Part shown: positions 19,120-28,709 of the stretch, piece by piece | How positions within the stretch are numbered: the first letter of the stretch is position 1 | How the letters are laid out: each line of letters starts with the position of its first letter | Source of the DNA: an uncultured Pelagibacteraceae bacterium | GTDB taxonomy: Bacteria; Pseudomonadota; Alphaproteobacteria; Pelagibacterales; Pelagibacteraceae | Direction: 5' to 3' | Length of the DNA stretch: 64,000 bases | Assembly (NCBI GenBank): GCA_902598125.1 | Contig: CACKAJ010000004.1 | Coordinates: forward strand, 1-64,000 | Notes under the pieces: generated by a model | What the model was told of the DNA's origin: nothing | Databases searched by the model: none | What the model saw: only the letters and a program-made list of their open reading frames with translations | Position numbers and translations under genes: made by a program

Positions 19120-20443
19120 CTTTGCAATTTTTCTCTAGCCAGTTCGCTGTTCCCAAGAATCTTAAGTCATCTAGTTTGTCGCCAACTACCTGGACGCCTA
19201 ATGGTAGGTCATTTTCACCTGTAAGTAAAGGTAAGGAAATTGTGGGTAATCCAAGGTATGTCCAAATTTTTTGAAAATCTGCACTACCTGTTGATTTCAA
19301 TCCCTTATCTGCCACTCCGCTTGATGAAGGAGTAATAATTCCATGATAGTCCTCAAAAACTTCTTTGTATGACTCATAGCTTTGCTTCATAAAATCTGCA
19401 GCATCTCCATATTCTTTTGCTGAATATTTTAATCCTCTGGAAATAGCTTCTCTCATTTCTTTTGATAGTTTTGTTTTATCTTTTTTATAATAAACCTGAA
19501 AATTATTTGCCATATCAACTTCATGAATTATTTGATGATACTTTGGAATATCTTCAAAATATGATGGTGTATCAAATACCTCAATATTTTTTTTAAAATT
19601 TTTAATTAAAAATTCAAAAGCCTGTTGAGATTTCTTATTGATATTTTTCCAATTCTTTGTTTTGTAAAAAATAAACTTAGGATCAAAAACAGGGCCTTTC
19701 TCACATTCCTCCACCATTTTTTCTGCAGCGAAATAAACCGTTGAGGGATCATGTAAATCTTTTCTAATTAGTGACTTAGCAAGTAATGCAACATCTTTTA
19801 CAGTTTTACCAAACACACCCATTGTATCTAATTTATCTGAAACTTTTAGGACACCATTTCTTGAGATCAATCCATAAGAAGGTTTATATCCAACAACTCC
19901 GCAATATGATGCTGGTCTAATTACTGAACCTCCAGTTTGAGAACCAACCGATAAAGGCGCCATATGTGCAGCGACTGCAGCTGCTGATCCGCTTGATGAA
20001 CCTCCCGGAGTTCTTGCATAATCATGAGGATTTTTTGTTTTAGAGGGATGTATGTAAGCAAGTTCACAAGTAACAGTTTTACCCATTATTATTGCACCCG
20101 AATTTTTTAGTAAGTTTACAATTTCAGAGTCTTGTGAGTTGGACATTTTTTTTCTAAATACTGTCCCACATTCAGTCGGCATGTCATAAGTTCCTATAAT
20201 ATCTTTAATTGCGACGGGTATCCCGTGCAATGGTCCTAGAGGTTTTCCAGATTTTCTATAAGTATCCGCTTCTTCAGCTTTTTCTATTAAAAGTTTCTTA
20301 TCTATAAATTGCCAAGCTTGAACATCTTTTTCAAATTTTTTTATTCTATCTAAATATGCTGTGCAAAGATCAACAGATGATATTTCACCTGAATAAAGTT
20401 TTTGAGATAACTCGTATGCACTTAAAGATGTAACGTCTATCAT
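19109..20443 (-). CDS. Amidase (amidase-signature family)
   Basis: Hydrolyses a carboxylic amide. The Ser-cisSer-Lys triad is readable: Lys in VAIKDI, cis-Ser and the glycine-rich run in GGSSSGSAAAVAAH, and the nucleophile in GGSVIRPAS. 444 residues. There is no GatB or GatC neighbour, so it is not the tRNA amidotransferase subunit. It lies nine bases after the TRAP large permease gene on the same strand, suggesting that the imported compound or a derivative is an amide; that is inference. Confidence 0.88.
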   Translation of the reverse strand: MIDVTSLSAYELSQKLYSGEISSVDLCTAYLDRIKKFEKDVQAWQFIDKKLLIEKAEEADTYRKSGKPLGPLHGIPVAIKDIIGTYDMPTECGTVFRKKMSNSQDSEIVNLLKNSGAIIMGKTVTCELAYIHPSKTKNPHDYARTPGGSSSGSAAAVAAHMAPLSVGSQTGGSVIRPASYCGVVGYKPSYGLISRNGVLKVSDKLDTMGVFGKTVKDVALLAKSLIRKDLHDPSTVYFAAEKMVEECEKGPVFDPKFIFYKTKNWKNINKKSQQAFEFLIKNFKKNIEVFDTPSYFEDIPKYHQIIHEVDMANNFQVYYKKDKTKLSKEMREAISRGLKYSAKEYGDAADFMKQSYESYKEVFEDYHGIITPSSSGVADKGLKSTGSADFQKIWTYLGLPTISLPLLTGENDLPLGVQVVGDKLDDLRFLGTANWLEKNCKDEG

Positions 20444-20452
20444 TTAAATTTA

Positions 20453-21814
20453 TTAATTAGCAAATAATGTATCTGGCAACCAAAGAGCTATTCCCGGGAA
20501 GAGATACATTAAAAACATAGCTAATATAACTATACCTAGAAAAGGCATAATACCTTTAAATATTTCCATTAACTCTACATTTTTGCTTTGTACGCCTTTT
20601 AAATAGTACGCGGACATGGCCATGGGTGGAGTTAAAAATGAAGTTTGTAAATTTAAAGCAATTAACATTGCAAAAAAGTAAGGGTTAACTTCAAAAAATG
20701 CCACTAAAGGTAAAAATATCGGTACAAAAATGATTAATATCTCTGTCCACTCTAATGGCCAACCCAGTAAGAAAATTATAATTTGAGTAATTACCAAGAA
20801 CTGCCAAGGTTGTAGATTCATTGATTTAAAGAAATGTTCAAATACTTCGTGTCCACCTAAATAAGAGAAAACTGAAGCAAAGGTCCATGATCCTATAAAC
20901 AACCACATAATCATAGCAGTCGTTTTTGCAGTTAAAAATACCGACTCTTTAAAATTTTTCCACTTAAGCGTTTTATAAAAATATGAAAGTATTAATGCCC
21001 CAAATGCTCCAACGGCTGCAGCTTCTGCAGGAGTTGCAAGCCCTCCTAAAATAGTTCCTAATACTAAAATTATTAAAGAGAAAAGCGGTAAGAAGGAAAC
21101 CATTACCTCTTTAAGAATTACTGATCTTGGTGGAATATCTTCCTTAGGTGGTTTAGGTGCGATCGAAGGATTAAAATAAGCTAAAGTTACCGCATAACCT
21201 ATATATAATCCTGCTAATAATAATCCTGGAAAAATTGCTGCAGCAAATAATCTTAAAGGAGAGAGTTGAGCAATTACAGAATAAACGATTAACATAATGC
21301 TAGGCGGAATTAAAATACCCAAACAACCTCCAGAACAAATTACTCCAGAAGCAAACTTTTTATCATATCCAGCTCTGATCATCGCTGGCCAAGCAAGAAG
21401 TCCCATTAAAGTTACCACGGCTCCGATAATTCCAGTCGCTGTAGAAAATAAAGCACAAGTAACTAATGCAGCTACTGCCATTGAAGCTGGTAGTCTATGA
21501 GAAGCTAGTCTAATCGCAAAAAATAATCTTGAAACTATTCCAGCTCTTTCAACTAAATACCCCATAAATAAAAAGAGTGGGACCGCGGTCAAAACTGTAT
21601 TATCCATAACGGTGTAAGTATTTTGAACGAATAATTGAAAGATTCTATTATCAAAAAGATGTTCCATTCTTGTCGGATCAAAGTAAGCGTAATAACCAAA
21701 ACCAACTCCCATTGCCATTAATGTAAATGCTATTGGGAATCCAAGTAGCACTGCAAATAGGAATATTCCCATCATTAAAATTGCGATTTCAGGATTAGTT
21801 AAACTAAATAACAT
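20453..21814 (-). CDS. dctM: TRAP transporter large permease (DctM)
   Basis: Ion-coupled membrane component of a tripartite ATP-independent periplasmic transporter. 453 residues, about 12 hydrophobic helices, with the DctM hallmarks AVPLFLFMGYL, SGVICSGGCLGILIPPSIMLIVY and ATPAEAAAVGAFGALI. It overlaps dctQ by 11 bases, the usual coupling for these subunits. Confidence 0.93.
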   Translation of the reverse strand: MLFSLTNPEIAILMMGIFLFAVLLGFPIAFTLMAMGVGFGYYAYFDPTRMEHLFDNRIFQLFVQNTYTVMDNTVLTAVPLFLFMGYLVERAGIVSRLFFAIRLASHRLPASMAVAALVTCALFSTATGIIGAVVTLMGLLAWPAMIRAGYDKKFASGVICSGGCLGILIPPSIMLIVYSVIAQLSPLRLFAAAIFPGLLLAGLYIGYAVTLAYFNPSIAPKPPKEDIPPRSVILKEVMVSFLPLFSLIILVLGTILGGLATPAEAAAVGAFGALILSYFYKTLKWKNFKESVFLTAKTTAMIMWLFIGSWTFASVFSYLGGHEVFEHFFKSMNLQPWQFLVITQIIIFLLGWPLEWTEILIIFVPIFLPLVAFFEVNPYFFAMLIALNLQTSFLTPPMAMSAYYLKGVQSKNVELMEIFKGIMPFLGIVILAMFLMYLFPGIALWLPDTLFAN

Positions 21815-22388
21815 CTTTTTGATCCTCGTCTTGTGAAGTTCTCATTAACATTTTTTCTGTTTCCTCTGCTACAACCATTCTTGCAGGCCAGTGTCCTGTT
21901 TGAATGCAAATGATTGCTCTACAAATTTCGCTGATACCTTGTATCGTCAATAAAATTCCTGCAGCAGGAATTAAAGATTTAGCCATGTAAATTTGAATTT
22001 GAGCAGGGCTGTTCCAACTAGTTTCTTTTATCTTCCATGCAAGCGAAGCGTACTCATAACCATAAAATGCAAGAGCAAGCACACCTGGAAAGAAAAATAT
22101 AAAATATAAAACTAAATCGATGTAACCCTGAGTTCTTGGTTTAAAAAGTCTGTAAATTACATCACCTCTCACATGAGCCTCAGTAGAAAGAGTATAAGCA
22201 CCTGCCATCATAAAAATCGCACCGTACATTTGTAAACTGAAATCAAAATTCCATAAGGTAGGGGCATTAAAGGCATATGCCATAACTACTTCGTAGCAAG
22301 TTCCGCCCATTAAAATTACGATGCACCAAGAAAACGCCTTTCCAACGGAAGTGCTTAAAGTATCTGCAAAATGAATAAATCCCCTCAT
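21804..22388 (-). CDS. dctQ: TRAP transporter small permease (DctQ)
   Basis: Four-helix small permease subunit, 194 residues. The pattern of helix I ending in CYEVVMAYAFNAPTLWNFD and the AHVRGDVIYRLF segment is typical of the DctQ type linked with 2-oxoacid or mannitol/chloroaromatic-type TRAP systems. It lies between dctP, with a hairpin in the gap, and the overlapping dctM. Confidence 0.9.
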   Translation of the reverse strand: MRGFIHFADTLSTSVGKAFSWCIVILMGGTCYEVVMAYAFNAPTLWNFDFSLQMYGAIFMMAGAYTLSTEAHVRGDVIYRLFKPRTQGYIDLVLYFIFFFPGVLALAFYGYEYASLAWKIKETSWNSPAQIQIYMAKSLIPAAGILLTIQGISEICRAIICIQTGHWPARMVVAEETEKMLMRTSQDEDQKDVI

Positions 22389-22426
22389 GAATTTTTAAAC
22401 TATGCTAATTTTTTTATTATTTCCAT

Positions 22427-22459
22427 AAAAAAAGGGGGTAATAAATCACCCCCTTTTTA
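22427..22459 (-). terminator. Intra-operon hairpin between dctP and dctQ
   Basis: GGGGGT (22434-22439) pairs with ACCCCC (22448-22453), extended by flanking A and T runs to an 11-base-pair stem with an 8-base loop; the minus strand ends in a run of T. It follows the dctP stop. It should terminate or attenuate most transcripts and stabilise the dctP mRNA 3' end, giving more binding protein than permease, as is common for such operons. Confidence 0.85.
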
Positions 22460-22473
22460 CGTTTAAAATATAA

Positions 22474-23622
22474 TTAAATTTTAACTTTAGCTATAGAGCC
22501 AAATTCATTCTCGTAAGCCAACTTATAGTTAGGTTGGTTCATGAGCAAGTACTTCATAACTCTCTTAGCGTATTTCTTCTGTGAATCTACAATCTTTTTA
22601 AAGAATGGATCTTTCTTATTGAAATCTCCGATTACTTTATCCCAACCTTTTAATTGTTGAGCTAAGATCGCATCAGATGTTTGATACACATTTACTTTGT
22701 GCTGGTTCATCAATTTAGATAAGTCAGCAGAGTATCTTACTAATGCTTTAAAGTAGTTATCACTGTTCGCAGCATAAGCAGCATTTTTTAGAATAGCCTG
22801 ATGTTTAGGCGATAGTCCATTAAATGTCTTCTTATTTACTGGAATTTCAAACATCTCTTGTGATTGGTGGAAGCTTCCTAAGTGATAGTGCTTAGAAACA
22901 TCTTGCATACCAAACTGAGAGTCTGAAGTTGGGTTGTTAAACTCAGCAGCTTCAATCAAACCTGTCTTCATTGCAGGCTGAATTTCACCTCCTGGTAATT
23001 GTCTTACAACCATTCCCATTGCTGTTAATACGTTAGTAGCTAATCCTACTGTTCTGTACTTCATACCTTTTACATCAGATACTTTTGTTACGTTCTTTTT
23101 GAACCATCCAAAAGGCTGTGCAGGCATTGGCATATGGAAGAAACCAATGTAGTCGAAACCAACTTTTGCAAGTGTTTCATCATAAAGTTTTCTACCTCCA
23201 CCATACTCTATCCATCCCATAATTTCTTGAGATGACATTCCGTATGACGGACCAGTACCGAAAAGAGAAGCTGCTGGATTTTTTCCATACCAGTAAGCTG
23301 TTACCCAGTGTCCCATATCAAGTACACCTGAACTTACCGCTTGTCCAATTTCCGAAGTCTTAACTACAGCTCCAACTGGCTGAAGATCAATTTTTAATTC
23401 ACCTCCAGACATGTCGCCTACCATTTTTGCGTAGTCGCCAGCCATTTCAAAGAAAATGTTAGCGCCTGACGGCCAAGCCGCTTGCATCTTTAAAGTTTGA
23501 GGAGCACCTAAAGCAATGTTTGGCATTGCAACAGTTGCTGCCGCTGCAGCACCCGTAGCTGCCGCTGCTTTAAAGAACTTACGTCTTGATGGAGTTTTTA
23601 CTCCTTTTACTTTTTTTGACAT
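22474..23622 (-). CDS. dctP: TRAP transporter substrate-binding protein (TakP-like)
   Basis: Periplasmic binding protein, 382 residues. The N-terminus has a Tat-type signal (SRRKFF at about 12-17, then an Ala-rich hydrophobic stretch and cleavage near GAPQ). The mature part has the TRAP-type layout with the carboxylate-binding Arg in KYRTVGLA and a second ligand region at AEFNNPTSDSQFG, resembling the 2-oxoacid/monocarboxylate (TakP) branch. The gene has the strongest ribosome site seen here, GGAGGACATATG. Neighbouring 2-hydroxyacid and glyoxylate genes fit a hydroxy- or oxo-acid substrate, but this is inference. Confidence 0.92.
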   Translation of the reverse strand: MSKKVKGVKTPSRRKFFKAAAATGAAAAATVAMPNIALGAPQTLKMQAAWPSGANIFFEMAGDYAKMVGDMSGGELKIDLQPVGAVVKTSEIGQAVSSGVLDMGHWVTAYWYGKNPAASLFGTGPSYGMSSQEIMGWIEYGGGRKLYDETLAKVGFDYIGFFHMPMPAQPFGWFKKNVTKVSDVKGMKYRTVGLATNVLTAMGMVVRQLPGGEIQPAMKTGLIEAAEFNNPTSDSQFGMQDVSKHYHLGSFHQSQEMFEIPVNKKTFNGLSPKHQAILKNAAYAANSDNYFKALVRYSADLSKLMNQHKVNVYQTSDAILAQQLKGWDKVIGDFNKKDPFFKKIVDSQKKYAKRVMKYLLMNQPNYKLAYENEFGSIAKVKI

Positions 23623-23712
23623 ATGTCCTCCGTTGTTAATTAACTAAAATATTTAAACATAAACTGATTTCAGAGTCTCGATATTTTTTAGAATTATTTT
23701 AAAGTAAATTTA

Positions 23713-23727
23713 TTAGATTCAATCTAA
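23713..23727. promoter_or_regulatory. Inverted repeat upstream of dctP
   Basis: TTAGATT-C-AATCTAA is a perfect inverted repeat with 7-base arms in the 112-base gap between the 2-hydroxyacid dehydrogenase and dctP, about 90 bases before the dctP ATG. It has no T run, so it is more like an operator than a terminator. No regulator gene is adjacent. Confidence 0.4.
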
Positions 23728-23734
23728 AGGTGTA

Positions 23735-24691
23735 TTAGTTTACTTGATCTTGTGGTTTTTTCCCGGAAAAAAATTCTTCCAAATTTTTTGTAGCTCTATA
23801 GGCCATGTCCCATCTCGTTCTTTTAGTCGCACTACCTAAATGAGGTAATAAAAAAATGTTTTTTAATTTTAAATATTCAGGATGAATTTTTGGTTCACCA
23901 TTATAAACATCTAATCCGTAAGCAAATACCTTTCCATTTTTTATAGCCTCTATCATAGCATCATCGTCAACGACGTCTCCTCTAGCTGCATTTCCAATAA
24001 CAGTATTATCCTCTAAATAACTCAGAGTTTCTTTATTTATTAAGTTTTTTGTTTCCGGAGTAGCAGGGCAATTGATTGATAAAAATTCACTTTTTTCAAA
24101 CAAACTTTTTATATCTTTATGGTAAATTGCACCATCTTCTAAATCAGAAGAAAGTTTAGATCTATTATGGTAATGAATTTCCATACCAAAAGCCTTTGCT
24201 CTTTTAGCTACCGCTCTACCTATTCTACCCATTCCAAGGATTCCTAATCTCTTATTTGACATTTGTTTTCCTAATAAAAAATCCCAAGACCATTTCCAAT
24301 TCTGAGTTTCAGCAGCAATACGACCTTCATAAGCTTTTCTGGAAGCTCCTAATAATAGTAATATTTGAATGTCAGCTGTTGCATCGGTTAAAACATCCGG
24401 CGTATTTGTTACGGTTATTCCTTTTTCTTTTGCCGCTTGAATATCTATATTTCCAAATCCAACTGCGCCGTTAGCAATGATTTTAATAGAACTCGATAAT
24501 TTAGATATCGTATCTGCATTAATTGGATCAGTCACCGAACTTAAGATTCCATCATAATTTTTAGATCCATCAATAATTTCTTTGGAGGTATAAATTTTGT
24601 CATCTTTATTTAAAGTCACTTCAAATAAGCTTTGGAGCTTCTCCTCGTTTTCTTTAAGGAGCCTTCTAGTAACAAAGATTTTTTTTTTCAT
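23735..24691 (-). CDS. D-2-hydroxyacid dehydrogenase (glyoxylate/hydroxypyruvate reductase-like)
   Basis: NAD(P)H-dependent reductase of 2-oxoacids. The nucleotide fold GMGRIGRAVAKR is followed by HNRSK, where the Arg suggests NADPH preference. Catalytic Arg in GNAARGD, Glu in YNGEPK and His in LLPHLGSAT are in place. 318 residues. It lies one base after glcF, so it is transcribed with glycolate oxidase, and glyoxylate or hydroxypyruvate is the likely substrate. Confidence 0.9.
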   Translation of the reverse strand: MKKKIFVTRRLLKENEEKLQSLFEVTLNKDDKIYTSKEIIDGSKNYDGILSSVTDPINADTISKLSSSIKIIANGAVGFGNIDIQAAKEKGITVTNTPDVLTDATADIQILLLLGASRKAYEGRIAAETQNWKWSWDFLLGKQMSNKRLGILGMGRIGRAVAKRAKAFGMEIHYHNRSKLSSDLEDGAIYHKDIKSLFEKSEFLSINCPATPETKNLINKETLSYLEDNTVIGNAARGDVVDDDAMIEAIKNGKVFAYGLDVYNGEPKIHPEYLKLKNIFLLPHLGSATKRTRWDMAYRATKNLEEFFSGKKPQDQVN

Positions 24692-24692
24692 T

Positions 24693-25991
24693 TTAGAAAT
24701 TATTTAATTTATATGGCTTTGGTCCTCCTGTGAACCAATCAAGTAATTCAACTGTATGAATAATAGGAATTCTTGTTCCAGAAGAAATTTGAGTCATGCA
24801 ACCTATATTACCAGTTGAAATAAAATCAGGAGAAATTTTTTCAATATTTTTGACTTTATTTTTTAATAACGACTTTGCCATTTTTTGATGAAGGATATTA
24901 TAAGTCCCGGCAGATCCACAACACAAATGTCCTTCCGGTATTTCTAAAACCTCATTACCAGTTTTTGAAATTAAATCTTTAGGTTGTTGGTGAACTTTTT
25001 GCCCATGCTGCATCGAACAGGCTGAATGATAAGCAATTTTATATTTTTTCTCAGAGTTTATATTTATATTTAACTTTAAATTCTCATCAAGATACTCGGT
25101 GATGTCTTTTGTTAGTTCAGAAATTTTTTTTGCTTTTTTTTTCAAATCTTTATCATTTTTAAAAATATGTCCGTAATCTTTTAAAGTTGTGCCGCAGCCT
25201 GATGTATTGCTAATTATCGCATCTAAACCATTTTTAAGATATTCATCATGCCAACTATTTATATTTTTTTTAAAAGACTCGTGCGCCAATTTTTGCTTAC
25301 CTAAATGATGATTCAATGAACCACAACAGTATATGTCTGGCATCACAACAACTTCAACGTTGTGTCTATTTAAAAGTCTAATGGTCGACTCATTTATTTC
25401 GGGGGAGATGACTCTTTGAACACACCCAGTTAATAATGCTACTCTTGAAATTTTTTTACCTTTTGTGACTTCATAAACTTTTTTTTCTTTTAATTTCTTA
25501 CCAGGTATTTTATCTGGCATTAAGCTTAACGCGTTTTTAAGAAATTTTGGGAATAAAAAACTAAACGGTTTTATAATTTTAGTAGATAAAGCCATTAATA
25601 AAAATACTTTTGGTCTTGGAAGCACAAAGGAAAGAATGTTTCTAAATAATCTGTCAAATAAAGGTCTTTTATAAGTTTCTTCTACATAATTTCTCCCATG
25701 ATCAATTAAGTGCATATAATTCACACCTGAAGGGCAAGTTGTCATACAGGAATAACAAGACAAGCAGCTATCAATATGTTTTGCAATTTGTTTAGTGGCG
25801 GGTTTTTTATTCTCTAACATATCTTTGATGAGATAAATCCTCCCTCTTGGACCTTCTAATTCTTCTCCATTAATTCCATAAGTTGGACAAGTTGCATTGC
25901 ACATTCCGCAGTGAACACATTTTCTAATAATTGTTTCACTGGTTCTGTTGTCTTTGTCTTTTAATTGGTTCTCTGTAAATGATGTCTGCAT
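24693..25991 (-). CDS. glcF: Glycolate oxidase iron-sulfur subunit
   Basis: Electron-transfer subunit of membrane-linked glycolate dehydrogenase. Two ferredoxin-type clusters are ligated by CVHCGMCNATCP and CLSCYSCMTTCP near the N-terminus. Two cysteine-rich CCG-type domains follow (IYCCGSLNHH and HLCCGSAGTY). 432 residues. It adjoins glcE with no gap, completing glcD-glcE-glcF, the three-subunit enzyme that lets SAR11 use algal glycolate. Confidence 0.95.
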   Translation of the reverse strand: MQTSFTENQLKDKDNRTSETIIRKCVHCGMCNATCPTYGINGEELEGPRGRIYLIKDMLENKKPATKQIAKHIDSCLSCYSCMTTCPSGVNYMHLIDHGRNYVEETYKRPLFDRLFRNILSFVLPRPKVFLLMALSTKIIKPFSFLFPKFLKNALSLMPDKIPGKKLKEKKVYEVTKGKKISRVALLTGCVQRVISPEINESTIRLLNRHNVEVVVMPDIYCCGSLNHHLGKQKLAHESFKKNINSWHDEYLKNGLDAIISNTSGCGTTLKDYGHIFKNDKDLKKKAKKISELTKDITEYLDENLKLNININSEKKYKIAYHSACSMQHGQKVHQQPKDLISKTGNEVLEIPEGHLCCGSAGTYNILHQKMAKSLLKNKVKNIEKISPDFISTGNIGCMTQISSGTRIPIIHTVELLDWFTGGPKPYKLNNF

Positions 25992-27245
25992 TTAAATTCC
26001 TGTATACATCTTTCCCGGGTTAAAAATTCTTTTCGGGTCAAAACTTTTTTTTATTTTTTCACTGATTTTATACTTAATTGGATCTATTGTAAAAATGTCA
26101 GCAGAGGCCTTAAAATCGTCCTCTATTTTAATTAATGTATAATATCCTTGGTGATTTTTGGTAATTTCCTTTATTTCTGCTAGGATTTTAGAATTTAAAT
26201 GATCAAAGGCCATCCAAATAAGATTGCCACCCCAGTCGATAAAATAATTTAAATCATCTTTTTTAAGTTTTTGAATAACTTGTAACGTTTCACTTATAGG
26301 CACAACTATTCTTATTAAATTACTTTTTGAATTTTTAAAAACTTCTAAGTTTTTTGTTTTATTCCAAAAAATTTCTGTTTGAACGCTATCTAAAACTGAA
26401 AATTCGTTGTCAATAAGATTTAATTCTTTTGAAAGTCTATCAATTCTCTGGTCAACTGAGTTCATAGGACCTTCTATTCTTATACCAGTCAAGCCTCCGT
26501 CATGCGTAAGATCGTTTAAAATAAAATTTTTTCCAAAATAATCCGGATAAAAAACACCTCCAGAAGGGTCGGTTGATGATGATAAAGATTGTCCTAAATA
26601 ATCAAGTGCTTTTTTAACATGTGGATTTTTTATAATTAGTGTTTTACTTGTCTCTGGTTTTGGTAAAACTTTAATTGATATTTCTGTTAAGATGGTAAGT
26701 GTTCCAAAAGATCCAGATAATATCTTGCACAAGTCATAACCAGTTACGTTTTTTACAACTGTTCCGCCTGATTTTATCGTTTCACCTTTTCCATTAACTC
26801 CTTGAAAACCAAGAAGATGATCTCTAACACTCCCAACTTTAAATCTTCTTGATCCAGCAAAGTTACAAGCAACCACTCCCCCGATCGAACCACTGTTACT
26901 CTCTCCTGAAAATAAGTAACCAAAGTCATTAGGCTCAAACGCTAATTGTTGATTATTTTTTTTAAGTGCTTCTTCAATTTCACTTATAGGGGTGCCTGCC
27001 TTAACTTTAATATAAAGTTCCTCGGGTTTGTAATCTATAATCCCTTTATAATTAGAAAGATCTAAAGTTTTCTCGGCCTGAAAATTTCTTCCAATTTTAT
27101 TTTTTGATTGTAAACCGCTTATTTCTAAAGGAATACTTTTTTTGTAACAATTTCTTACAATTTCTACAATTTCTTCTCTAGTAGATGGTTTAAAAATATT
27201 TTGGTTAAAATCTAGGGATGTCTGGAAATTTTGTTTTTCCTCCAT
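25992..27245 (-). CDS. glcE: Glycolate oxidase FAD-binding subunit GlcE
   Basis: Second FAD-linked subunit of glycolate oxidase. The FAD-binding SGESNSGSIGGVVACNFAGS segment, GGTVVKNVTGYDL and the C-terminal RIFNPGKMYTG are visible. I chose the ATG at 27245 (417 residues) because AGGAAGGGAG stands just ahead of it; an in-frame GTG at 27272 would place this ribosome site inside the gene. Either way the start lies within the end of glcD (41-base overlap), so translation is probably coupled. Confidence 0.92.
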   Translation of the reverse strand: MEEKQNFQTSLDFNQNIFKPSTREEIVEIVRNCYKKSIPLEISGLQSKNKIGRNFQAEKTLDLSNYKGIIDYKPEELYIKVKAGTPISEIEEALKKNNQQLAFEPNDFGYLFSGESNSGSIGGVVACNFAGSRRFKVGSVRDHLLGFQGVNGKGETIKSGGTVVKNVTGYDLCKILSGSFGTLTILTEISIKVLPKPETSKTLIIKNPHVKKALDYLGQSLSSSTDPSGGVFYPDYFGKNFILNDLTHDGGLTGIRIEGPMNSVDQRIDRLSKELNLIDNEFSVLDSVQTEIFWNKTKNLEVFKNSKSNLIRIVVPISETLQVIQKLKKDDLNYFIDWGGNLIWMAFDHLNSKILAEIKEITKNHQGYYTLIKIEDDFKASADIFTIDPIKYKISEKIKKSFDPKRIFNPGKMYTGI

Positions 27246-28701
27246 GGACGTGAACTCTCCCTTCCTCAGCACATTTTCTAAGTATTGGATAAACTTTGCC
27301 TGGATTTAATAATGAATTTGGGTCTAAAGCTACTTTTATAGTGAGCTGTTGCTGAATGTCTTTGTCGTTGAAAGCCTCGCACATTAATTCTCTTTTCTCT
27401 ATTCCTACTCCATGCTCACCTGTGAGAGCTCCGCCAACTTTTACACAATATTTTAATATATCAGCTCCAAACTCTTCGCATTTCTTAAGCGAGTTCTTAT
27501 CATTAGCATCAAACATAATTAATGGATGAAGATTTCCATCACCTGCATGAAAAGCATTAGCAACTGGTAGATCATATTTTTTTGATAGTCTTGTGATTTC
27601 TCTAAGAACTTCTGCAAGTTTACCTCTTGGTATTGAACCGTCCATGCACATATAATCTGGTGCTAAAACTCCACATGCTGGGAAAGCTGCTTTTCTACCT
27701 GCCCAAAATTTTAATCTCTCTTCGTTAGATTTGCTTACCTTTAAACTAGAGGAATTATTTTTTTCAGCAATTTGTTTTGCTTTTTCAATGTAAGCCTCTA
27801 CTTCATGCTCAGTTCCATCAAACTCAACAATCATCATTGCCTCTGCATCTGTTGGATATCCTGCCTTCGAATAATCATTTGTCGCTTTTGTGAGGGCTTT
27901 GTCCATAATTTCCATTCCTGCAGGTATGCATCCCTCTGCAATTATTTCTGCTACACAATTTCCTGCATCTTCAATAGTTGGAAAACCGATTAGAGCAGCC
28001 TTAACAATCTCTGGTGACTTAAGAATTTTTACTGTTACTTCTGTTATAACTCCTAGTAAACCCTCCGATCCAGTCATTAAACCTAAAAAGTCGTAACCTT
28101 CTGAGTCCATTGCCTTACCGCCAAATTTAGTTATTGTTCCGTCCATGAGCACAACTTCAATACCTAAAAGATTATTTGTTGTAGCTCCATATTTTAAAGA
28201 GTGCACGCCTCCAGAATTTTCAGCTACATTTCCACCTATAGAGCATGCAATTTGACTTGAAGGATCCGGAGCATAGTAAAATCCTTTATCTTGAACAGCA
28301 TGAGTGATTGCTAAATTTGTTACGCAAGGTTGTGTTACAACACATCTATTCTCGTAATCGATTTCTAGAATTTTATTAAATTTTCCCATCGCCATCAACA
28401 CACAATCCTCTAAAGGCAATGATCCACCCGATAAACCCGTTCCAGCTCCTCTTGGAACTACTTTAACTTTATTTTCATTACAATATTTTAATACATTACT
28501 AACTTCCTCCACAGTCTCAGGCATAACTACGACTAGAGGCATTTGCCTATACGCAGTTAAACCATCAGTTTCAAAAGGTCTTAATTCATCTGGGTGTGAA
28601 AGAACGTTCTTAGAATTTACTATTCTTCCTATATCAGAAACAATTTTATCTTTTTTTGATAAAATTGAACTATCGATTTTTGGCATTTGTAAACTACTCA
28701 T
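27205..28701 (-). CDS. glcD: Glycolate oxidase subunit GlcD
   Basis: Main FAD catalytic subunit, oxidising glycolate to glyoxylate. The PP-loop VVPRGAGTGLSGGSLP, QIACSIGGNVAENSGGVH and the C-terminal FAD-oxidase domain with FHAGDGNLHPLI and GEHGVGIEKR are classic. 498 residues. First gene of glcDEF, eight bases after the aminotransferase stop. Confidence 0.96.
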   Translation of the reverse strand: MSSLQMPKIDSSILSKKDKIVSDIGRIVNSKNVLSHPDELRPFETDGLTAYRQMPLVVVMPETVEEVSNVLKYCNENKVKVVPRGAGTGLSGGSLPLEDCVLMAMGKFNKILEIDYENRCVVTQPCVTNLAITHAVQDKGFYYAPDPSSQIACSIGGNVAENSGGVHSLKYGATTNNLLGIEVVLMDGTITKFGGKAMDSEGYDFLGLMTGSEGLLGVITEVTVKILKSPEIVKAALIGFPTIEDAGNCVAEIIAEGCIPAGMEIMDKALTKATNDYSKAGYPTDAEAMMIVEFDGTEHEVEAYIEKAKQIAEKNNSSSLKVSKSNEERLKFWAGRKAAFPACGVLAPDYMCMDGSIPRGKLAEVLREITRLSKKYDLPVANAFHAGDGNLHPLIMFDANDKNSLKKCEEFGADILKYCVKVGGALTGEHGVGIEKRELMCEAFNDKDIQQQLTIKVALDPNSLLNPGKVYPILRKCAEEGRVHVHGGKTKFPDIPRF

Positions 28702-28709
28702 AAGTTTCC

